Below are positions 34,643 to 44,676 of a stretch of 64,000 nt of DNA, piece after piece. The stretch is taken from assembly GCA_034638255.1 (NCBI GenBank), contig JAWPGT010000087.1, positions 1 through 64,000 on the forward strand. Direction: 5' to 3'. The notes beneath the pieces are model-generated. The model did not search any database and had not been told where the DNA came from. It was given only the letters and a program-made list of their open reading frames with translations. The first letter of the stretch is position 1; every line of letters starts with the position of its first letter. This DNA comes from Coprinus comatus. Its lineage: Eukaryota; Basidiomycota; Agaricomycetes; Agaricales; Agaricaceae. Made by a program: the position numbers and the translations under genes.

Positions 34643-36330
34643 ATGGCTACAGCAACTACCCTACATATGGCATCATTTGCACAACAACAGCCTGGGTTGT
34701 TGGTCACATCGGAGGTGAAGAAGACAATTGATGATTGTACAAAAGAGGTTGAAAGAATTAGTAAAGATCGTCGTTCGAAGAACCGAAAATTCCGGTGTCC
34801 GGTGCGTGTTTCACTATCTTTCTCTTGTATCTTTTGTTCTTCTATCCAAAAACTAATTAATCCCTGTTGTATACAAATGTAGGGATATCGATTTCGATCT
34901 AGAAAATGATCAGAATCGATGCTTGTACGGGATAATTCGACGTTCTGAAGATTCATTTACTCCTGCGGATGCTCATCGGGTTACACAAATATTCGATAAC
35001 CCAATCTTTTGTGGGTGGGGGAGCCAGATACAACCAATATCGTGCAAGGTGCTTTGGGAGATTGTTGGTTTCTTTCGGCTTTAGCGACAGTTTCTCAAGT
35101 GCGGGAGTTGGTGAAATTATTCTGTGTCAAGGTAGATATCGGGATTTAGTTGTAGTTTGCAATGCTATGCTCTAACAAAACTTTATTAGCGTAATGAAGC
35201 GGTGGGAGTTTAGGGCTTCATATTCTTCAGGGACAACTCTTGGGTGACTGTTGTCATTGATGAGTCAGTAATTGCACCTTTTGCTCTTGATGAGTCCATT
35301 CTCACACATGTTTTGTATCCCTAAAGCTTGTTGTTCACACGCGTTCCGAAATACGAAGAACTGACGTCAGACGAACAAGAGCTATATCATTACGACAAAG
35401 AACGCTACAACACCTCTGCACTTCGTGGTGGGAAGACTCTATATTTTGCCAGTTCAGGATCTTTAGGAGAGACCTGGGTTCCGCTTATTGAAAAGGCTTA
35501 TGCAAAACTACATGGAAATTATTCGTTTTTGAATGGTGGACAGACTTGTGAAGCGGTCGAAGATCTTACTGGTGGTGTTTCGAGCTTCTTATTAACCAAG
35601 GTGTGTGCGTTTCTCAGATCTGCTTTTTTCCTCTTTTAATGGGCATCTGGATTGTGTGATAGGATATTTTGGACACCGATAGGTTCTGGAAAGAAAAACT
35701 CCTTAGTGCAAACAAGGATCGCTTATTTGCCTGTTCTTTTGATGAGCTCGATACTACTCGCAACAGGAAGCATGGATGTCTCTTGTGAGTTTCTCTATCT
35801 TCCGTTACTCCTTTATTTAATATAATACTCTCTTGCTCTAATTACATTCACATTATCGGCCCTATGCTTACAGTCATTGTGCTGTCTCAACCCGACCAGC
35901 ATTACTTCCGTGATATTTCTGGTAGATCAGATTGGACGTTTGATTTTATTCTCGTCAAAGCAGGTCAAAAGGAACCAGTAGCAGAATCGGTACATGCCAA
36001 GTTTTGGAACAGGAGCGTAAATCTTGAAATTGAGTTGGAAATGGGAACATATTTTGTCTATGTGAGTACCGCCCACCCCAAACTCATCAACCCATCCATG
36101 TTGCGCGTGTCTAATTATGACCCATTTTTAAGGTTAAGATAGATAGGGAGTATGATACATCGAAAGCGGTTAATACTTTTATTGACGATTGGCAATTGAG
36201 GAAGTTGCCACTGATACATATGGAAAGAGCGAAGAGTCGTTCCATTGCTTCAAGTGAGTTGTGTCTAGCGCGAATATTGCGTTTTTCTGTTACTGAGTAT
36301 AATTCTTTTTGTCATAGGCTTTGATCAGAA
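34643..36330 (+). pseudogene. Calpain-type cysteine protease, frameshifted and lacking catalytic His/Asn
   Basis: Fungal cytosolic calpains (peptidase family C2) use a Cys-His-Asn triad. Here the N-terminal exon (34,643 to about 34,790) and the exon DIDFDLENDQNRCLYGIIRR are followed by VTQIFDNPIF. A frame change near 35,010-35,030 precedes the active-site stretch QGALGDCWFLSALATVSQV (about 35,045-35,100), so Cys is present. Later exons give LFTRVPKYEELTSDEQELYH, a conserved GETWVPLIEKAYAKLHGNY and DRFWKEKLLSANKDRLFACS. After RNRKHG (35,780) the part that should hold GHAYSV-type His and NPWG-type Asn is absent. The next exon is already the beta-sandwich domain (SGRSDWTFDFILVKAGQK). The product would be inactive as a protease. 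Confidence 0.75.
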
Positions 36331-37343
36331 GTGAGTGTGGTAGGTTACCATAATCCCTTCCGTACTTCTACAAGTAGTGCCAGTGTTGTAGATTAGCGCA
36401 TCCTGTTGTAACCGCTTAATAAATTTGTAATCTTATCAGCTCAAATACTGTTGGACATTTTATACCTTATATTTTGAGAGTATTTAATGATCATTGGTAT
36501 ATAGTAAGTAGCTGAAGTGCCGACTCGGATGATTTCACTGATGCGGCAAAGCAAATAGAGATATATGGTAAAGGATCTGGTCAGTTATCTTCATCCCTTC
36601 CCGATGGGCTGTCATAGGGTGCCTGATGAAGTTCAAACGGTACAGCGTTGGACATGGGTATAAGTTCTGGTTATGGGATGTGTGGTTTCAATTTTTTGTT
36701 TACTATTTTTCCTTCCCGTAGTATATAGTCAGAGTGAGTTTCGACCTTTTGCTTGTTGTCAAACTCCTAGTTTGTATTCAGCTGCGCATATATTAGATCT
36801 ACCTATCATTAATAGTTACTAACTTACATCATGTATCTACACTTGTTGTTCATCAGTGCCTAAACCGTAATCAACTATCAGCCAATATCTCATATATGTG
36901 CGTTCAGCATGTTCAAAACAAAAAACATTCTATGCTATGCCTGAATCATAGGCAAGTTCTACCTTAGTTCAATCTTAGTAATAGTATATCTTTCTTTCTC
37001 AAATTACACCTATAAGCACTTCAGTAGGGGTGTTTTTTTGGATGTTTTGAAGAATGTGTTATTAATAGTAAATCAGGTAGCGCTGAACAGCATGATGCTG
37101 TGCACGTGTCTGTGTCCGAAAGAACCTGCTAGATAAGAGGCTGAATGTAACGTTAGCATCAACCACCACAAGTTACTAAGTACTAACAACCTGAACATCC
37201 GATACCCACTTGATCAAAACAACACTCTACATCTGGTACTTCTATGCCTCGTCATCGTAGGGTGAGTGATGCTTTGCTTCAATCCAAATAAATGTATCCT
37301 GACAAATTGAAACACAGTTCCTCTTTCCTAATTTTTATGAAGG
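36331..37343. other. Calpain 3' flank and DUF6535-C 5' flank; no gene seen
   Basis: Positions 36,340-36,840 show no usable frame. From about 36,850 (GCCTAAACCGTAATCA) the sequence is a copy of 5420-6100 in front of DUF6535-A, without the MITE at 5731. The conserved six-codon short exon (ATGCCTCGTCATCGTAGG) is at about 37,243-37,260 and is followed by GTGAGTGATGC. Confidence 0.45.
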
Positions 37344-40300
37344 ATTATTGACACTAGGAAAATAGCGTTCGAAGGTATAGACCCTGTAAGTGAAATTATT
37401 TAAAGGACATTACTAAATTTTGAGATATAATTCTATAGATATTGAAGGTCATTGATGAGGAAGCAGATGCAGCAAGATGGGAAGACCTGAACGAAAAAGC
37501 CGAAGTGTTAACAAAGGATACATATACCATTTGGAAGGAAGAGTTGCAGAGCCTCCTTATTTTTGTAAGCAGTCTGATTATATCCTCTTTCAAATCATAC
37601 CAATGATAATGATAAATTATCATAGGCCGGTCTCTTTTCAGCCATCTTCACAGCCTTTACCATTGAAGCAGCTAGGACAGTACAGGGTGATCCTGCAGAC
37701 ATGACCGTTCTCTTGCTCCAGACGATTGTTTCTCAACTCTACAACCAATCGAACCCTCAAGCAAACCTCCCCATTAATCTCCGACCAGAAATTACTCCCT
37801 CCCTTTATGCTCAACACATCAACCTCTTGTATTCTGTCAGCCTTGCGCTCAGTCTAGTTGCCGTTGTCGGAGGAATTGTATGCCTACAGTGGTTGCGAGA
37901 ATTTAGTCGGAACATCACTAGCATGTCAAACAAGGAGGACCTAATGCTACAACACCAACGTCATGAGAGTCTCCAACGTTGGGGTGTTGTTACAATTCTG
38001 AATATGTTACCACTGCTCCTACTCATCGCACTTGGCCTCTTCTTTGCTGGATTTATGTACTCGCAATTGGAATCAAAATCACTCGCATCAGGACCTGTAG
38101 CCTCTCTTGCCATTATCTCAGGTGTATTTATCACGTGTACCACCGTTCTCCCAACGTGTCAATTGCTCTTCCTCATAGGGAAATCCTCTGGTGAGGACAA
38201 CCAGGCGCTATCTCGACCTATACTTTGTCCATATCGATCACCACAATCATGGCTATTTCATTTAATGATTCAAAAGCTTTTCCTCATAGCCAATCTGCCA
38301 TTACTCAAGGTGGAATCTGGCTTCTTGAAAAATTTGAAGGGTATCAGTAGTTGGATGGACTATGATACAAATGGTGTGAAAAGGTGGAGAGCGAAATCAA
38401 GGGCTGTGGAAACAATAACTCAATCATTATTGTGGATATCGGGCGACTATAGACAGGCGACTAAAGTCGCCCTTGATTCGTACTCTTGCAAGGTCTTTGC
38501 TTCCTGTCATGGGACACGGATGAATTTGAAGAAAAAGGACACACCTGAAGCTGGTGATATCAAGTGGAATTGGGAGGAGCAAGAGTTATTGACATTATTT
38601 GAGCAAGAGAATAATATCGATAATACTGAGAGTGAAGAGAAATAAGTGACGTTGTGATGTAATGATGCGAGTCGACTGCGTCCGTCAGTCGGACTTCGAG
38701 ACCTGGTAAGTCAAAGAGTAAATTTCAAATTTGCAGAGTTTCGGGATAAAATAAATAAATAGCGTGTTGAGTTCGTCAACGACGAACGTGTCCTCGAGGC
38801 GAATGAAGAATTTGAAGTCGTTGAGATGATGCGGCAGTAGAATGAAAGGTTTGACAACGGGGGTAAAATTCACTGGCTAACTACGACAGAACTGTACTAC
38901 TTTTATACTGAGAAAAATAAGATACCGAATCTTTTTATCATGTAAAGTAGACACCGAAAACCGTAAGTAAAACAATGAAGATGTAATTAAAACGTGTGTT
39001 TATGAAGTAAGGGAACCGAAATGAAAAGAAATAAAGTTTTTACTGAATGATAATAAAACATGCCAATGCTGCCTCGTGTAATGAACCGAATTTTGAGTAA
39101 TTGTACGTATGAGTCGGAAGAAAGTTTCGATAGGGTGGAATGTGCTTCAGAGATAAGATGGCCTGATATGTAGGAGGTACGACATCAGGTGATTTCGTAT
39201 CTTCACAAGAGTATCGAGAAGATTCGTGCGAAGGCAGCAATTGATGCAACAGTGGAATGGAATAAGTCGTTGAAATGTCCTGCATCTCTGTCAGATATTT
39301 CGGCTTTGGAGAAATCCATTGGTAATATGGACCGTGATTCTCGAAGAGGTAAAGTCTATGTATGCTGTATAGATTCCTTTAGTAATACTTGCACTAGCTC
39401 TCTTACAAGACGTTGCCACTGGCTTGAGGAGTTCAGAGACTACGTGGGTCACTGTAGAGCATGCCGTCGCTGTTGCCTGTCATATGATCACTCAAGACTC
39501 TTGGCATTGGGGGCAGACAATTCCTATTTTGGAAGAATTGTGCAAGCGTCCAACCACTCGATCACTTCGTCACATACGTCATCTCTGCGACAAACTTCGT
39601 GATAAACTCATCTCGAAGCGTAAGTATCAAGAATTGGTCATCATATTCAACTACGTCTTTCCTTCTGTGGACTCTGCGCACTACAAAGATGTTGCACCAA
39701 TACTTGGCAGTCTGCTTGTGGAATGTGACCAACGCTTCATTGACTGGGGTTTGTCTTCTCATCTACTTTGCCATCTCTCTCTGACCATCATTACTCTTCA
39801 GACTATGCAGAACGCTTCCTCAAAATCATAGAACGCCTTGCCTCGAAGCGTCTCATTAACAAAGAAAGATCATTGAATGACATCTTTTTCTACACTAAAC
39901 ACGTCCTACAACACTCACATGGGCTTCCTAGGATACTCCTTTCCATCAAAACAACCCTCAACGCAATACTCTCTGCTGCCCAAGAATACGTTCAACGCTC
40001 AACACACACATACTCAGTCCTACACCCAAATCGATTCACCATTCCGCGCACACTGGCTGAACCTGGCTCTAAAGTAGACCTCCAATCTGTATGGGCTGTG
40101 ACAGACAACTTCAACGTGAGATTGAAGGAGGTGTGGGGGATACATGATGTTGTTGAGTCTGGTGGTAAAGGATATGGAAAAATAGAGCATATACATACTT
40201 CTGGTACGTCGCAAGTTTAACTCTTGCTGCAATATATCTAATAGTTCACTCAAAGCCAAAGACTTGCGTGTTGAAACAACTGGCCAAGTCGTTTCAGCAG

Positions 40301-40764
40301 TACGCTCTACTGAAGGTCTACCCACGGCCACCATACCTTCCTCATCAACTCCCCTGCAGTCCCACAGGTTTAATGAAACAGTTACTACATCGGATGTTGG
40401 CTCTGGAAATCCACTTTCACTCTTTCTCTCGTCATCACCACATGCCGAACATCATTCATCCCATAACCTTCCCGCTATGTCTACAGATAGTGATGCCGAG
40501 CAAGAAATACCACTTGCCCAACCGCCAGTCATGAACACAATTCAAACTTCCGAGATCCAACACGGCACTATATCCAGTCAACCCGCATCACCTCTTCATG
40601 ACGACACATCTTCCAGTCAAGATTCACACATTATCACTCCTTCCTCACAATCAGACGGCGTTGGACTTGGGACCGTAAACCAAGCCTTGCCCTCTGCAGT
40701 ACAAGATCTACAAAGTCCTCTGTTGACTTTATCTCTGCGACACCTTATCATGCCTAACAGTTAA
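37344..40764 (+). pseudogene. DUF6535 membrane protein, copy C (split by an LTR-like insertion)
   Basis: Exons correspond one-to-one with copy A: 37,344-37,385, 37,439-37,564, 37,626 to 38,632, then (after the insertion) 39,208-39,348, 39,398-39,748, 39,802-40,203 and 40,256-40,764. The membrane helices and soluble region are nearly identical to copy A, and each exon stays open. The insertion adds a TAA at 38,643-38,645, soon after entry, so only the first about 380 residues could be made from the 5' part. The Ser/Thr/Pro tail is intact in sequence. The insertion therefore looks like the main, and perhaps recent, lesion. Confidence 0.8.
38633..39207. mobile_element. Solo-LTR-like insertion in DUF6535-C
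   Basis: The insertion is placed by alignment with copy A, where the same exon is continuous. It starts TGAAGAG and ends CTTCACA, so it has TG...CA ends with a short inverted match. AGAG lies on both sides as a 4-bp duplication (38,629-38,632 and 39,208-39,211). It holds no coding frame. An AATAAAG word near 39,031 could be an LTR polyadenylation signal. Its 575-bp size fits a solo LTR. The border could be off by one or two bases. Confidence 0.6.
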
Positions 40765-41355
40765 CAAGTCCTCAGGCTTAACCACTAGTGTTGGAACAGA
40801 ATCCATGTAACAAAAACACAGTATTGCAATCTTGTGGATCTCCGACTAAAATATTCGAATTGTCGGAATGAGGGGGTGATACGATTTATTCTTTGGACTC
40901 CTGTAGTAACGATTGGAGGAGAGGTTGATGCCGATATATGTAATTATCTCTAACAGTAAACAAATACATGTTTGATTCTCAAGGAGTTGAGGTGATATAC
41001 CTATTGGAAAGTTAAAGGAAACGGAGTCGTAGAAAAAGGTAGAGATGAAGTATATATTCTACGTACTTATTGTATCTGTCTCACACACTGGCACGGACCT
41101 TGTTTCCCTCTTTGAATTCTCTTTACCCAGCATCATTCACTGTAACCACACCCATACCTATACGTGCAAATACATTCATTAACGTCGTAAAAGTACATCT
41201 TTTTACTATATACAGTACTCCAGTTGCGCTGTTTCTTGTTTGTTGTTGCCATAGATCACTATTGAATGAAGTCCTTTTAAGCACGATGAGATGCCAGTGT
41301 ATTGAAATGAAAGTTATGAAAAGAGTCGTACCCATGGCTTTCAGCGAAAGAGATA
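40765..41355 (+). repeat. Post-block C, left part
   Basis: It follows the DUF6535-C stop with CCACTAGTGTTGGAACAGAA, then the same landmarks as post-block A, including TACTCCAGTTGCGCTGTTTC near 41,215, with a deletion of about 75 nt just before that point. It breaks at GCGAAAGAGATA (41,344-41,355) and resumes at 41,749 with TTGTGGAATACC. It then continues to about 41,820 before passing into the U9 leader. Confidence 0.65.
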
Positions 41356-41748
41356 TCTTGCGCGTTGGGTCAGATAGAGAGAGGGAATGGGAATGTATTA
41401 ATGGAGTGGTATTAGGCATGAATATGATATTTTCGTACTACGATCACCTATGAGTTTGGGAGAGGGAGTCCGATGTCCAGGTTCATCACAGAAGGTTGAT
41501 GAACTTCGAATCGGGTACCGGGCGATGCAACGATGGGAGAGTGTGAGTGCTCACCCATTGTGCATCTAGGTGAATGTAGGGGATGGAGGGAGGGTAATTC
41601 AAAGATTTGAGGAAGAGAGTGAAGGATGTGTGAGTAGGGTGATGGTATATGTCAGTGTATGAGACAGACTCAGGTTCCGGTGTGCGTTACATGGTATTCA
41701 CGTGACCTCTCCTGCAAGAAAGCGCATCTGCATTCGCAGATGCTTCAC
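41356..41748 (+). mobile_element. Helitron/Helentron-like insertion without target duplication
   Basis: Post-blocks A and B read GAGATATTGTGGAATAC without a gap. Here 393 bp sit between GAGATA and TTGTGGAATACC, so there is no duplication (an A^T or T^T target). The insert starts with TC. Near its other end GCATCTGC (41,724-41,731) and GCAGATGC (41,736-41,743) form a perfect 8-bp hairpin five bases from the border. A 5' TC, a 3' hairpin and no duplication suit rolling-circle elements. The final bases are not the canonical CTRR, so the assignment is tentative. Confidence 0.45.
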
Positions 41749-41829
41749 TTGTGGAATACCACCATCAGGAATAGGAGTAAAAACTAAATTTAGATTAGGA
41801 TTCCAGAAAGGAGATGTTGAGGGCATGGT

Positions 41830-42440
41830 TTGTCAGTGACGGAGCCTAGTTTTGGTCAACATAATTGAGAAGTTTGGTCAGTGTTTTCAGTAGGTTAGAC
41901 TGGAGAGACTGTCATTACGTCCGAGTCAATGTTCAAGTTCATCAACCAGGACAACTCTTTCACTCAGCTGCGCTGGATATCTCGTTCTGCATCCTCTCCG
42001 ATCCACGCGTCTTTCCCCCAGGTTCATAACCTATCCACCTCCATGCAACGTTCCCAAGTTCAGTATACGTCCCGCTCTCCAAGTGTAGAATACAAATCGG
42101 AAGCTCAGATGTCCCTTGTTCCTGTGCTTGTCTTCAACTCGAGCTTGAACGGTCACGAATGCGGTCACTCAGGTCTCTGTATGATAAATCGCAACACAAC
42201 TTGAATGCGATGTACCACAAGGAAGGACTAGTGTGACTCATAACATCTATATACTCAACATCACATCGGCGTACCTTTCGCTCTCTACCTCCATTGCTCC
42301 ACCTGGTTCGCCGGAGATCATTATTGACGAAACAATCATTCTTTAAGTATGTGGCCTTGTTCTTCAAGCCTTAAGGCACAGTCAAATCTTTCCTCAGTTA
42401 TCATTGCCGTAATATTCCCCAGCTTTAGAAGGCAAGGATA
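41830..42440 (+). repeat. U9: partial U-unit leader without a gene
   Basis: TTTTGGTCAACATAATTGAG and GTCATTACGTCCGAGTC (about 41,853 and 41,910) match the start of the U3 and U5 leaders. CTTTCGCTCTCTACCTCC near 42,275 and AGCCTTAAGGCACAGTC near 42,367 follow. Similarity ends there. No family-F gene or promoter part is present, and a different gene fragment begins at about 42,575. Confidence 0.5.
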
Positions 42441-42574
42441 AACTTGTCCTTTGTAAATTTCAGGAATGCTACGCCGTCCGTTGCGAGTAATTCGGAGATG
42501 AGTGAACACAGGCACATGACCCAGCACGTGGAGTTTAGGTATATTGCTGCGAAATTGGTTTGTGGAGGACTGTC

Positions 42575-43486
42575 ATGTCCCTACCAAAGAACAATCTTCA
42601 GGAGCTTCTCAGCCGCAACCCCTCATCCTCCATCCAACCTGCTCTTTCTCCTCGTCCAAATTCTGACCCCAAGGTTTGCCTTTCTCTTACTCACTTCTAC
42701 ACTCTCCTCACCACCCATACAGAAACCAAAGTTCAGGCCAGCCATCTCAACCCCATTGCTTCAGGTTCAAAGCCCTAGCCTAAGCTCAACACCCAGGAAC
42801 ACAACAACTGCACTTTCTATCATTTCAACACCAGGATACAAACATCGGTCTACGCACAAATCTTGTTCCACACCTTCCAAACGTCTAGTTGAGGACATAC
42901 GTGTTTCCAACAAACCGAATCTCAGTACCCCGAACCCACACAAAAGGGAGACTCCTGAACCTGATACCATTTCACACACCTCAAAACGTGCAAGGAAATC
43001 AGAAGAATGGCTAAACAAAGAAAACATCACTCCTCCAGGACTGGTCGAGTCGAAGGAACACACAACGTACATTCCCAGGGTATCCAGTCAACCATTGATT
43101 AATTTTACCACCCCTTCCACTATATCCACCTGCCCTACGCCTAAGGATACCCATCTTGACCTTGAAGAGGTATGTTGACTAGCCCGAATACGGCCACGCA
43201 AGATCTGAAGGTTGAACGTTCTGAACTCCGCCAGCTTTCTTCAGAAACCTTGGCGAGTTACCGAGCTAAGCACAATGAATTGTTGAATTATGTTATGAAC
43301 TTGCTACTCGATGATGATGGCGAAGTAGATGGTGTCTTTTTACATCGGTTACGGTGCGCTCCTTTTTTACGGCCCTGTTTATCACGGTGAATAATTACAT
43401 ACGTCCAGTCGTGACCTTAATCAACGCTTAAATGCTATCAAATCAGTACAAGATGAAAGAAGATCGGGAAAGAGTGGCCTACGCGG
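42575..43486 (+). pseudogene. 5' fragment of a Ser/Pro-rich nuclear-type protein, possibly RecQ-like helicase N-terminus
   Basis: Four exons can be placed: 42,575-42,673, 42,723-43,169, 43,211-43,352 and 43,407-43,486, with short introns (49, 41 and 54 nt). The product starts MSLPKNNLQELLSRN and has a long disordered Thr/Ser/Pro-rich stretch with basic patches (KRARKSEEWLNKENITPPG). It then has a helical segment (LRQLSSETLASYRAKHNELL) and stops at GLRG-TAG. The layout resembles the non-catalytic N-terminus of Sgs1/BLM-type RecQ helicases, but I cannot confirm this. No helicase domain follows, so it is a truncated copy or an unrelated short gene. Confidence 0.4.
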
Positions 43487-44676
43487 GTAGCAAGAATGAG
43501 CGAGAAGAAGCGAGAAACAAACGCAAAACTGGGAAACAAATCTGTATTATATAATCAAATAAACTGAAATGTACGACAAAATATTGTATACTAGAACAAA
43601 GATTTCGATTTTTCTACGTTGTAAGGACCTGGTGTTGGGATTGGATTCTCGGGTACAAACGTGTGTCGAGTCAAGGGTTGTCTATGGTGTTTGGACCACG
43701 ATGACTGTTCTTTTTGTCCTGCTTATTAACAACCTTTTGGTTTGGACCTTCATGCTATAGCATGTGTTTCGTCTCTTATCTGACTGTCTTGTTCTCTTAT
43801 ACACTTATAATGGGGGAGTAGATACCATGTAAACCTCAGTATTCGCTCGTCTTCGTGATACTGAGGTTAGCTACCATTAAACTCTCTCTTTCGTTCTCAT
43901 AACTCATTTCTACTTATATAGTTATCTCGTTTATATTCTTATCACCCGGTGTTAGCTTTAAAGCTTAAGGGTGCTAGTGAGGGATAACAAGTTATTGAAG
44001 ACACGGTTACGTCAAGCCCGGACTTTGCGTGTGACCTCATAACCGCGTCTTGAACAACCAACCACATCAGTGTCGAGGACTCTTAGATGACTATCGATGA
44101 CCACTGGAGAAATATCAACTAATCATTCCGGTTTCATGCCTACACTTGAAAGTAGATGAGGTCTACAAAGAAATATTAGTTAAGTTAGACTCTAGGGAAG
44201 AGGAGGGAGAATGTTGCTCAATTTTGGGAGGGTAATTCGTTTGAGTTGTTTGCAAGGTGAAATGAACCTAGTGAGGTCTGCCATAATTTAGTTTTCTGTA
44301 AACTGAACTACAAAGCTCGATGATTAACATGCTAAATCGAGGTTTAATCTTTGTATTAGTAGTACCACGTATATAAGAATTATGACCTTACCACAGACTT
44401 GTTTTATTAATAGGTAGGTTCTATCAAATGCAGTAGATACCCTTGTATTTTTAGACTCGAAGGCGATACACGCTTTGTGCACGCCGCTGATTCGTCGTTA
44501 TCAAGAACTGATCCTATTTCACCACCTCCAAGCTCTTCAGGACGGCCAGTACCCACAATACCTTCTTAATTCTTCTATGATGTCTCACCATCGTAAGGTA
44601 TATCGTGATTTACTCCAGTTTATGAGAATGTCCTAACAGAAACAGTTGCTCATTAGACGTAATCTGACCACCAAGG
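43487..44676. other. Gene-poor stretch with an LTR-like piece
   Basis: At 43,832-43,842 and 43,858-43,868 an 11-bp stem (AACCTCAGTAT) forms a hairpin. Around it is sequence of LTR-like composition (GGGGGAGTAGATACC near 43,811, then CTCTCTCTTTCGTTCTC) ending near 44,000. The ends and a target duplication could not be fixed. The rest shows nothing until the DUF6535-D flank, where ATGTCTCACCATCGTAAG at about 44,581-44,598 matches the short exon of the other copies. Confidence 0.35.
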
